From the IMG/VR virus record IMGVR_UViG_3300044611_001552, positions 79,467 to 143,466 of that record: DNA of 64,000 nt. One strand, written 5' to 3'. This document shows, piece by piece, positions 55,887 through 63,167 of the stretch (position 1 is the first letter of the stretch; every line of letters starts with the position of its first letter). The position numbers and the translations under genes were made by a program. This DNA is from a virus. The notes below the pieces were generated by a model. The model did not search any database. It saw nothing but the letters and a program-made list of their open reading frames with translations, and had not been told where the DNA came from.

Positions 55887-56126
55887 ATGAATATTAAAGA
55901 TAAGTTAATGATATACATAACTCTTGGAATACTAGCTTTTATCGGTCTTGTTGTTGTGGGTGAGTACTCTTCACTACTACTTCAACAATCATCAACTGGT
56001 GAAGCAGTAGCAACAAATCCTGAAGCAATTGCTTTGGTGCAAAACGCATTAGTGGGACTCATAGGAATTATCGGCGGCTATCTAGCAGGTCGAGACAATC
56101 AAAAAAAAGAAGATAAAGAGTTATAA
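55887..56126 (+). CDS. Two-helix membrane protein
   Basis: 79 residues with two hydrophobic helices (L-G-I-L-A-F-I-G-L-V-V-V near residue 12 and L-V-G-L-I-G-I-I-G-G-Y-L-A near 54) and a charged C-terminus (N-Q-K-K-E-D-K). This is a common holin topology, and the neighbouring 55223 gene is also holin-like, so a lysis pair is possible. Confidence 0.5.
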   Translation: MNIKDKLMIYITLGILAFIGLVVVGEYSSLLLQQSSTGEAVATNPEAIALVQNALVGLIGIIGGYLAGRDNQKKEDKEL

Positions 56127-56127
56127 C

Positions 56128-56304
56128 ATGGCAAAAATGAATAAGCCAACAAAGCCTGCGCTCTGGTCTGCAGCAAAATCACAAGCTAAGGCAAAATTTG
56201 ATGTTTACCCCAGCGCATACGCCAATGCATGGGCAGCTAAAAAATATAAGTCAATGGGAGGCGGATGGAAAACTGTCTCCACCAAGAAGGCTAAGAAGAA
56301 ATAA
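56128..56304 (+). CDS. Small basic conserved phage protein
   Basis: 58 residues, one base after the previous stop. P-A-L-W-S-A-A-K-S-Q-A-K-A-K-F-D-V-Y-P-S-A-Y-A with K-K-Y-K and a Lys-rich end. The Y-P-S-A-Y-A-N-x-W-A pattern recurs in small cyanophage-like proteins. Function unknown. Confidence 0.55.
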   Translation: MAKMNKPTKPALWSAAKSQAKAKFDVYPSAYANAWAAKKYKSMGGGWKTVSTKKAKKK

Positions 56305-56305
56305 T

Positions 56306-56590
56306 ATGCCAGGCCCTAAAGGTATTGGTCTCACTAAATGGTTTGATCAAAAGTGGGTTAACATAGGTGCCCCTAAAAAGAAGGGCAAGTTTCAACCCTG
56401 CGGCACTTCTGGTGCCGGCGGTTCTGGATATGCTAAGTGTGTCCCTGCAGCAAAGGCTAAAGCAATGTCTTCGGCACAAAGAAAAAGTGCAGTTCAAAGA
56501 AAAAGAAAGTCTGGCACACCGACAAAAGGCGTCAAGGGTCAGGCTCCAAAAAACATAGCTACTTTTGCAAAAGGTAAAAAGAAAAAATAA
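56306..56590 (+). CDS. DUF5872-like small basic phage protein
   Basis: 94 residues from ATG 56306, chosen over an upstream ATG at 56198 because it abuts the preceding stop. T-K-W-F-D-Q-K-W-V-N-I-G-A-P-K-K, F-Q-P-C-G near residue 30 and Y-A-K-C-V-P-A-A-K-A then V-Q-R-K-R-K-S match, from memory, a conserved Cys/Lys-rich family in marine phages. Possibly virion DNA-associated. Confidence 0.6.
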   Translation: MPGPKGIGLTKWFDQKWVNIGAPKKKGKFQPCGTSGAGGSGYAKCVPAAKAKAMSSAQRKSAVQRKRKSGTPTKGVKGQAPKNIATFAKGKKKK

Positions 56591-56591
56591 A

Positions 56592-56801
56592 ATGTCTGAT
56601 GATTTTTTTAGTGGCTTCATGCCGCTTATAAATTCTATTTCTATTTCTACAGAAACAAACTCCATCTCTTCTAATGGAGATCTGGTACAAATACATGCAA
56701 TAAAAATAACTACTGTAGACAATGCTGAATATGTTTTTAGTATCACTCCAGCAGATTTAAGTAGATTACATTTTTTAATATTAAAAGGTTTAATTAGTTA
56801 G
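56592..56801 (+). CDS. Hypothetical protein
   Basis: 69 residues from ATG 56592, one base after the preceding stop. Ser/Ile-rich N-terminus and a beta-type core (V-Q-I-H-A-I-K-I-T-T-V). No family recognised. Confidence 0.45.
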   Translation: MSDDFFSGFMPLINSISISTETNSISSNGDLVQIHAIKITTVDNAEYVFSITPADLSRLHFLILKGLIS

Positions 56802-56809
56802 GAAAAAAA

Positions 56810-57037
56810 ATGAGTGAGACAATGTGGACATGGCTTCTTTTTATGATGGAGCTAGTAGGTGTTTACGGAAGCTATCAAGTAGGTAACAAGAAGTGGCACG
56901 GTCATATGATCGTTGCTCTTCATTCTATTCCGTGGGCTATTTATTCAATAGTATTCGATAAGCCAGGTTTTATGGCTATGTGGCTTTTATGGCAGTGGGT
57001 ACACTGGAGAAATATGCTAAAATGGAGAAAGAATTAA
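56810..57037 (+). CDS. Small Trp-rich membrane protein
   Basis: 75 residues with two to three hydrophobic segments rich in Trp and Met (T-W-L-L-F-M-M-E-L-V-G-V-Y and W-L-L-W-Q-W-V-H-W). Short basic end (L-K-W-R-K-N). Last gene of the small-protein cluster; another candidate for a lysis or membrane role. Confidence 0.5.
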   Translation: MSETMWTWLLFMMELVGVYGSYQVGNKKWHGHMIVALHSIPWAIYSIVFDKPGFMAMWLLWQWVHWRNMLKWRKN

Positions 57038-57062
57038 ATAGACTTACTAAATAGGATGTTTT

Positions 57063-58628
57063 ATGTCTTTAGTTTCAGACAAAAAAGTAATATCTATTAT
57101 CATATCTTACAACGACAAAACAAACACTAGCCTGACAGTAGACTCTTTATTGCATCAAACAATGCCAACAAAGATAGTTGTTTGGGACAATGGATCTTCC
57201 GATGGAACTGTTGAAGAACTCAAGTTAAATTTTGGTACCGACATAATTATTCATGAAAGTCCAGCAAATTTTTTTTGGACACCTGCAATTAATTGCGCAC
57301 TTGAGACATACTATGATCAAGAAGATGTAATACATTATTCAAATAATGATATATATTATCCTGAAGACTCTATCAGAAGAATGGTAGAAGACTTATATGA
57401 AAAAAACGCAGGTGCAGTAGGGCCTGTTGGGTTTGGTTTACCACCGCTTCAAAACTGTTTAAATTACTACCCTGAATATGTTGATGGGGTTATTGATGTT
57501 GAAGAATTATATAAAAAAATTGAATCCAAAGAACCTATAAAAATATCCAGCATTGCTGGAGCCTGCATGGTAATGAAAGCTTCTAATTGGAGATTAATAG
57601 GACCTCTTGATACCGGAATGCCTTTGGGTGCAGATGATTTTGATTACTCAATTAGAATTAAAAACTTTGGCTTAGACCTCTATGCGTCAGCCCGTTCTTT
57701 TGTCTCTCACAGAGGCCATGCTAGTGGAAACATTGCATCCAGAGAATGGGCAGAGATGGGTGCAAGATCTTGGGACTTTTTTAACAAAAAATGGAATGGT
57801 TATTATTATAACGAAAAAGAAGCAGTAAAATGTATGTGGGGACACGAGTACCATGAAGGCTGGGACTATGGCACTGGTTGGATGGACCCAGACAGTAGAA
57901 TAGAAGTGTGGAAAAAAAGAGAAAGTTATACAAAACATATGATCAAAGAGATTCCTTCAGAACAGATTCCAATTATAATTATTTCCAGAGATAGAGTTTC
58001 ATATTTATCAAAATTAATAAATTGGTTAGAAAAAGCTGGTCATCAAAACATTATTATATGTGACAATCAAAGTCAATATGAACCAATGTTAGAGTATTTA
58101 AGAAATACAAATCACACTGTTTTTAATAGTGATATAAATTCTCATCTTTCTCCTTGGCAATCGGGGTTGGTGGAAAAATATGGCAAGTACAATAAATATG
58201 TTATAACCGACTGCGACATACTACCTACAGAAGATTGTCCACTAGATGTAGTTTCTTTTTTTTCTGAAAGTCTTGAAAAGTACGCTAACCTACATAGGCC
58301 AAAAATAGGACTATCTCTTAAAATAGATGATCTACCAGATCATTATATAAATAAACAAAAAGTTGAAAGATGGGAAAGCCAATTTTGGGGAAGACTAGAT
58401 GATCATTTCTTTGATGCCCCAATAGATACAACTTTTGCGCTATATGTAGCAGGGGCTGACCATGATGTTTCTGGCCTTAGATCGGCCCCACCATACTCTG
58501 CTAGGCATCTGCCTTGGTATTCTAATAGTTCAAACCTAACAGATGAAGAAGTTTACTATTTTAGTAGGGCAGATGAATCAGTGGCAACATGGACAAATCA
58601 ACCAGTTAAAGAAAGTCATGTAATATGA
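57063..58628 (+). CDS. Two-domain glycosyltransferase
   Basis: 521 residues. The first half is a GT2 domain: I-I-I-S-Y-N-D-K near residue 11, V-W-D-N-G-S-S-D-G-T near 39, H-Y-S-N-N-D-I-Y-Y near 94 and G-A-D-D-F-D-Y near 182. The second half starts again with I-I-I-S-R-D-R near 302, I-C-D-N-Q-S-Q near 330 and I-T-D-C-D-I-L near 381 (D-x-D), a second glycosyltransferase-like domain. It opens the sugar cassette that runs to 62449. Confidence 0.75.
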   Translation: MSLVSDKKVISIIISYNDKTNTSLTVDSLLHQTMPTKIVVWDNGSSDGTVEELKLNFGTDIIIHESPANFFWTPAINCALETYYDQEDVIHYSNNDIYYPEDSIRRMVEDLYEKNAGAVGPVGFGLPPLQNCLNYYPEYVDGVIDVEELYKKIESKEPIKISSIAGACMVMKASNWRLIGPLDTGMPLGADDFDYSIRIKNFGLDLYASARSFVSHRGHASGNIASREWAEMGARSWDFFNKKWNGYYYNEKEAVKCMWGHEYHEGWDYGTGWMDPDSRIEVWKKRESYTKHMIKEIPSEQIPIIIISRDRVSYLSKLINWLEKAGHQNIIICDNQSQYEPMLEYLRNTNHTVFNSDINSHLSPWQSGLVEKYGKYNKYVITDCDILPTEDCPLDVVSFFSESLEKYANLHRPKIGLSLKIDDLPDHYINKQKVERWESQFWGRLDDHFFDAPIDTTFALYVAGADHDVSGLRSAPPYSARHLPWYSNSSNLTDEEVYYFSRADESVATWTNQPVKESHVI

Positions 58629-59626
58629 AATCACAACAAAAAAAAGCACTAGTATTAGGTGGTGGTGGCTTTATAGGAAGCCATATGGTAAAAAGACTAA
58701 AACAAGAGGGGTACTGGGTAAGAGCTGTAGACTTAAAGCTTCCTAGTTTTTCCATTTCACCTGCAGATGAGTTCTTAATCGGAGACCTAAGAGACGCACA
58801 GTTTGTTGATGAGATCTCAACTGGTTTTGATGAGGTATATCAATTTGCTGCAGATATGGGTGGTGCAGGATATATATTTACTGGTGATCATGACGCAGAT
58901 GTTATGCATAACTCAGCAACAATTAATCTAAATGTATTAAATTCAATTAAGAATAATGCTCCAGGTACTAAAATTTTTTACAGTAGTTCTGCGTGCATAT
59001 ATCCAGAATACAATCAGATGGATCCAGATAATCCAAACTGCGAAGAGTCTTCTGCGTATCCTGCAAATCCAGATAGTGAGTATGGATGGGAAAAGCTTTT
59101 TAGTGAAAGACTTTATTTTTCTTTTTACAGAAACTATGGAATAAAAGTAAGAGTTGCTAGATACCATAATATATTTGGCCCTGAAGGAACTTGGAAGGGT
59201 GGCAAAGAAAAAGCACCTGCAGCCATTTGTAGAAAAGTTGCGATGGCATCAAATGGAGACTCTATAGAAATATGGGGTGATGGAGAGCAGACAAGATCAT
59301 TCCTTTATATAGATGAATGCATTGAAGCTACCCGTAGACTTATGGACTCTGATTTTATTGGACCAGTAAACATTGGCTCAGAAGAGATGGTTAGCATTAA
59401 CCAATTAGTAGACTTAGCTTCCTCTATAGAGGGAAAGAACTTAACTAAGTCACATGTACCTGGTCCAACTGGAGTAAGAGGAAGAAATTCAAACAACAAT
59501 TTAATCAGACAAAAGTTAAACTGGAACTATTCTCTTCCTTTGTCTGAGGGAATCAAAAGAACATATAATTGGATCGTTGAAAGAGTTTACGATGAAGAAA
59601 AAAATACTATTAATAGTTCCCACTAG
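58625..59626 (+). CDS. NDP-sugar epimerase (GDP-mannose 3,5-epimerase-like)
   Basis: 333 residues; ATG 58625 overlaps the previous stop. The Rossmann motif G-G-G-G-F-I-G-S-H near residue 12, A-A-D-M-G-G-A-G-Y-I near 77, S-S-A-C-I-Y-P near 121 and the catalytic Y-G-W-E-K near 155 are those of extended SDR epimerases; the A-D-M-G-G and Y-H-N-I-F-G-P segments point to GDP-mannose 3,5-epimerase. It would supply an activated sugar for the neighbouring transferases. Confidence 0.82.
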   Translation: MKSQQKKALVLGGGGFIGSHMVKRLKQEGYWVRAVDLKLPSFSISPADEFLIGDLRDAQFVDEISTGFDEVYQFAADMGGAGYIFTGDHDADVMHNSATINLNVLNSIKNNAPGTKIFYSSSACIYPEYNQMDPDNPNCEESSAYPANPDSEYGWEKLFSERLYFSFYRNYGIKVRVARYHNIFGPEGTWKGGKEKAPAAICRKVAMASNGDSIEIWGDGEQTRSFLYIDECIEATRRLMDSDFIGPVNIGSEEMVSINQLVDLASSIEGKNLTKSHVPGPTGVRGRNSNNNLIRQKLNWNYSLPLSEGIKRTYNWIVERVYDEEKNTINSSH

Positions 59627-60275
59627 AGGTAGACCAGAAAAAGCCAATCAACTATATGAAACTTTTTTAGAGAATTCTTCAATTTGCGATATAGTGTTTG
59701 GTCTTGACCAGGATGATGAGCATAATTATCAAAAAATTGATGGAGTTATGTATGAGGTTGGACCAAGAGTATATGCTCCCCAAACAATGAATTTAATATC
59801 ACAAAAGTACGTTAATGAGTATGACTACTTTGCGTTCATGGGTGACGACCATAGGATTAGAACAAAAGATTGGGATAAGATTTTACTAGAGCCAATAGAG
59901 AAAAAGGGCTATGGATTTTCTTATGGCAACGATCTGATACAAGGAGAAAAGCTCTGTACCGCAGTCATGTTTTCTACAAATATTATTAAGCCTATTAATG
60001 GACTTATGGTTCTTCCAACTCACCCTAAGAAGCACCTCTATGCTGATGACTTTTGGATGCAGTTAGGCTTAAGACTTGAGGCAATTACTTACTGTCCAGA
60101 TGTAGTAATAGAACACCTGCATTATTCAGCTGGAAAGTCTGAGATGGATACATCTTACGCAGAAACAAATACTCCAGAAAGATATTCTGTTGACGGAGCG
60201 GAGTTTACAAACTATATGCAGAATCATATAGACAATGACGTTCTAAAAATAAAGGAATTTTTAGGAATTATATAA
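59592..60275 (+). CDS. Glycosyltransferase-like protein
   Basis: 227 residues from ATG 59592, overlapping the epimerase end. I-V-P-T-R-G-R-P-E-K-A near the N-terminus, G-L-D-Q-D-D-E near residue 42, F-M-G-D-D-H-R near 84 (D-x-D-like) and H-L-H-Y near 178 fit the GT2 fold with phage-type variants. Acceptor unknown. Confidence 0.7.
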   Translation: MKKKILLIVPTRGRPEKANQLYETFLENSSICDIVFGLDQDDEHNYQKIDGVMYEVGPRVYAPQTMNLISQKYVNEYDYFAFMGDDHRIRTKDWDKILLEPIEKKGYGFSYGNDLIQGEKLCTAVMFSTNIIKPINGLMVLPTHPKKHLYADDFWMQLGLRLEAITYCPDVVIEHLHYSAGKSEMDTSYAETNTPERYSVDGAEFTNYMQNHIDNDVLKIKEFLGII

Positions 60276-60947
60276 ATGAAAAAGTATCTAATAACCTATA
60301 CAACTCCAGATAGAGATCATATTCAGACAGATTTAAAAGATAGATGTTCTGAAAAAGATATTATCTATATTAGATACACTTCAGAAAGACTACATACTAC
60401 ATTATTTTATTTAGACAATAAAGATATCCTTGACTCAAACAGAGGTGCTGGGTATTGGCTTTGGAAGCCCTATATAATCCATGAGACTCTATGCGAGATG
60501 GAAGATGGAGACATTCTTTTGTATCATGATATAGGTGATGTAGTTGATCTTAATATATTTGACTACTTGCAGGACTCTATGAATAAAGATAATTACTGTT
60601 TAGTTTTAGAAAATAAATTCCCCCATGGAGAATGGACTAAGAGAGATTGTTTTCATTATATGGATTGCGATACAGAAGAGTATTGGAATGCAACACAAGT
60701 TGAAGCTGGCCTGTCTGCATGGTTTAAAAATAAAAGCTCCATAAATTTTTGTAAGGAATGGTTACACTTTTGCAAAATGCCGAGTTTAATAACCGATACA
60801 CCAAATACATGCGGAAAAGATAACCTGCCTGGATTTAAAGATCATAGACATGATCAAAGCATTTTGACTAACTTAGTATTAAAAACAAATCCAAACATAT
60901 CCAACCCTTACATATGGAAGTACATACAAAATAATGTCTACTGTTAA
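60276..60947 (+). CDS. Glycosyltransferase-like protein (GT-A, phage type)
   Basis: 223 residues starting right after the previous stop. N-R-G-A-G-Y-W-L-W-K-P-Y near residue 57 and D-I-L-L-Y-H-D-I-G-D near 84 match a family of phage and bacterial glycosyltransferase-like proteins with W-K-P and Y-x-D motifs. Conserved H-D-Q-S near 187. Possibly adds a sugar built by the epimerase. Confidence 0.65.
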   Translation: MKKYLITYTTPDRDHIQTDLKDRCSEKDIIYIRYTSERLHTTLFYLDNKDILDSNRGAGYWLWKPYIIHETLCEMEDGDILLYHDIGDVVDLNIFDYLQDSMNKDNYCLVLENKFPHGEWTKRDCFHYMDCDTEEYWNATQVEAGLSAWFKNKSSINFCKEWLHFCKMPSLITDTPNTCGKDNLPGFKDHRHDQSILTNLVLKTNPNISNPYIWKYIQNNVYC

Positions 60948-61698
60948 AGATTTAATAAGAGAAGAACTCAGTAAAGAGTTCTCAGAAGTCTGCAATAAAT
61001 GGGAAAACTCTGAACATTATAATTCTATGATTTATGACATGTTCAAAGTTCGTTCTCTTGAAATAAAAGAACTTGCTAATCATATTAATATAGTCAGAGA
61101 AACATCTAGTGGCTACGGAGAGGATGCGTTCAGATATCTTTGGCTGCATCTGGTTAATCAGATGCCAGACACATTCAGTTTTCTTGAGATAGGGGTTTAT
61201 AAAGGCTCCGTGCTTTCCTTAGTTGAACTAATAGCAAGCATATTCAAGATGAATAAAACAATATATGGAGTTTCTCCACTGGACAGTAGTGGAGATAAGT
61301 ATTCTAATTACTTAGATCAAGATTATTTTGCAGCAATAAATAAATTATATTTTGATTTACAACTTGATATATCAGATACTAAAATTATTAAAGGTTACTC
61401 AACCGACCCTTTAATAAAAGATGAAATTATTAATCTTGAATTATTTGATATGATATACATAGATGGCAGTCATGACTATGAGGACGTTGTAAGTGATATA
61501 GAACTAGCGCACAAGTGCTTAAAGAGACAAGGCCTACTTATATTGGACGACGCCTCGTCTAGAATAAATTTAGGATCATCTCCAGAATTTCATGGTCATG
61601 AAGATGTTGCTAGAGCTATAGATGATATTTTAATTAACAATAATCAATACCAGCATCTTATAGCCCTTGGTCATAATAGGGTATTTAAAAAGCTTTGA
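60934..61698 (+). CDS. SAM-dependent methyltransferase
   Basis: 254 residues. L-E-I-G-V-Y-K-G-S near residue 82 is the SAM-binding loop; M-I-Y-I-D-G-S-H-D-Y near 173 and L-L-I-L-D-D-A-S near 201 complete a class I fold similar to Methyltransf_24/TylF-type sugar or macrolide O-methyltransferases. It probably caps or decorates the glycan made by this cassette. Start overlaps the preceding gene. Confidence 0.78.
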   Translation: MSTVKDLIREELSKEFSEVCNKWENSEHYNSMIYDMFKVRSLEIKELANHINIVRETSSGYGEDAFRYLWLHLVNQMPDTFSFLEIGVYKGSVLSLVELIASIFKMNKTIYGVSPLDSSGDKYSNYLDQDYFAAINKLYFDLQLDISDTKIIKGYSTDPLIKDEIINLELFDMIYIDGSHDYEDVVSDIELAHKCLKRQGLLILDDASSRINLGSSPEFHGHEDVARAIDDILINNNQYQHLIALGHNRVFKKL

Positions 61699-61699
61699 T

Positions 61700-62449
61700 A
61701 TGCACAGCTTGATTTTGACTGTTCATAATAAAGATTGGATGATTAAAGATGTCATGCAATCTATCTATAAAAATACAGTTGGGGAATATGAGTTAATTAT
61801 TATTCTGGACGGATGTTCAGACAACTCAGAAGAAATAGTTTTATCTAATTTAAAAGACAATACAAAGATATTTTATGCAGATGATGTTTTTGAAACTAAA
61901 GCTAATAATATAGGCCTAAAGAAAAGTCAGGGAGATAAAGTCATAATCATCCAAGATGATATGATAATAAATGAATATTCATGGAATAAAAATTTATTAA
62001 AACCATTTATTTTTGATGATGTATTTGCTGTCACTGCTAAAACAGCACACAATTGGGAAATAAATAGCGAGCTAACAGTGTTGGACGTGGATCACGCAGA
62101 TGCTAGCAACACAGATAGGGAAACATTTGCCGTAAGATCTTGTGTAAATAGAGGGCCTCTTATGATTGACCACGATGTATTGAGTAATTTAAACTATTTA
62201 GATGAGATTTATTCACCACAAATTATGGATGACCACGATCTATGCTTCAGGGCTTATACTAAATATGGAAAAAAATGTGGATATTATTTTATAGATTTTA
62301 CATCAGAAGATTCATGGGGATCTACCAGAAAAAATGGAATCACTGCCCCATGGTTTGATGCAACCTATTCTAAAAATAAAAAAACATTCTATGATAGATT
62401 TTCTAATGAGATACAAAACCATAGAATAATAGAAAATAGGAAGATATAA
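61700..62449 (+). CDS. Family 2 glycosyltransferase
   Basis: 249 residues from ATG 61700. L-T-V-H-N-K-D-W-M, L-I-I-I-L-D-G-C-S-D-N-S near residue 31 and I-I-Q-D-D-M-I-I near 85 (D-D variant of D-x-D), with D-D-H-D-L-C-F near 175, give a GT2 pattern. Last gene of the sugar cassette; preceded by the methyltransferase with one base between. Confidence 0.75.
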   Translation: MHSLILTVHNKDWMIKDVMQSIYKNTVGEYELIIILDGCSDNSEEIVLSNLKDNTKIFYADDVFETKANNIGLKKSQGDKVIIIQDDMIINEYSWNKNLLKPFIFDDVFAVTAKTAHNWEINSELTVLDVDHADASNTDRETFAVRSCVNRGPLMIDHDVLSNLNYLDEIYSPQIMDDHDLCFRAYTKYGKKCGYYFIDFTSEDSWGSTRKNGITAPWFDATYSKNKKTFYDRFSNEIQNHRIIENRKI

Positions 62450-62458
62450 TTACCCCAG

Positions 62459-62477
62459 TATTGTTACTATAACAATA
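62459..62477. repeat. Perfect palindrome upstream of endolysin
   Basis: TATTGTTA, three-base centre CTA, TAACAATA. It contains a -10-like TATAAC and lies 27 bases before the endolysin ATG, so it could be an operator overlapping a promoter. Confidence 0.45.
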
Positions 62478-62503
62478 TATTTAAATTAAAAGGAGAAACA
62501 CAA

Positions 62504-63031
62504 ATGCCAAGAAAATACCCTTACTACCCAGCCTTTGACGGAAAAAAAGCCGGTGCTGGAACAGAATGGTTTGTAAAAGCATGTAATCGTCGCTGGAAAG
62601 CGACCAATATGGGAATATATGCAAATCGCTTAATGAGAAATTCCCACACAGCAGGAAAGAAAGCAAGCGATCCAGGAATGGAGAAATGGCTTAGCGTTCA
62701 TGCAACTGGGGCTGCAGCTGACATTGGCTACAGTGACCGCAAGGTTGGCTTAGCAATGTGGGAATGGTTCCTTAAGTATACTAAAGAACTTGGTCTAGTA
62801 GAAATACACGACTACGCTTTTGACGCTAATGCAAAAGATGGTAAGCCCGGTTATGGTCGTGGCTATCGCTGTTCACGCGGTGAGGGTGAAGCTGGCGTAA
62901 AGATTTACAATGAAAAAGAAAATGCAGGCTCTTTTGGCGGCAAGTGGATTCATATCGAACTTGAACCAGAGTTTGCAAAAGACGCTGCAAAGATGGAAGC
63001 TGCATGGAGAGCGTTGCCAAAACCAGAGTAA
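62504..63031 (+). CDS. M15-type peptidase, probable endolysin
   Basis: 175 residues with a strong Shine-Dalgarno (AAGGAG, about 62489-62494). S-V-H-A-T-G-A-A-A-D-I-G-Y near residue 68 (zinc His and Asp) and K-W-I-H-I-E-L-E near 148 (second zinc His) are the M15 carboxypeptidase/L-alanyl-D-glutamate peptidase motifs. It should cleave peptidoglycan stem peptides at lysis. Codon usage is richer in C/G-ending codons than most of the window, as in highly expressed genes. Confidence 0.82.
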   Translation: MPRKYPYYPAFDGKKAGAGTEWFVKACNRRWKATNMGIYANRLMRNSHTAGKKASDPGMEKWLSVHATGAAADIGYSDRKVGLAMWEWFLKYTKELGLVEIHDYAFDANAKDGKPGYGRGYRCSRGEGEAGVKIYNEKENAGSFGGKWIHIELEPEFAKDAAKMEAAWRALPKPE

Positions 63032-63067
63032 CGTGATATGATATAAGTCCTTGCAACGGAGGCATAC

Positions 63068-63102
63068 GAAAAGACCCTTGGCTTAGTGCCGAGGGTCTTT
63101 TC
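63068..63102. terminator. Rho-independent terminator after endolysin
   Basis: Fifteen-pair stem GAAAAGACCCTTGGC / GCCGAGGGTCTTTTC (one G-T pair) with loop TTAGT. Confidence 0.75.
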
Positions 63103-63138
63103 AATTTAGCCGCCGTAAAAAAAATAGATACCCCTTAC

Positions 63139-63144
63139 TATAAT
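63139..63144 (+). promoter_or_regulatory. -10 box with flanking inverted repeat
   Basis: Perfect TATAAT 23 bases before ATG 63168, with no clear -35. TACCCCT (63129-63135) and AGGGGTA (63158-63164) form an inverted repeat around the box and the Shine-Dalgarno (GGAGGGG), a possible operator. Confidence 0.5.
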
Positions 63145-63167
63145 TTGTGAATACCTGGAGGGGTAAA

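Noticed and set aside
56291-56746. 151-codon minus-strand ORF
   Set aside because: Cys/Ser/Phe-rich antisense reading of Lys-rich small genes.
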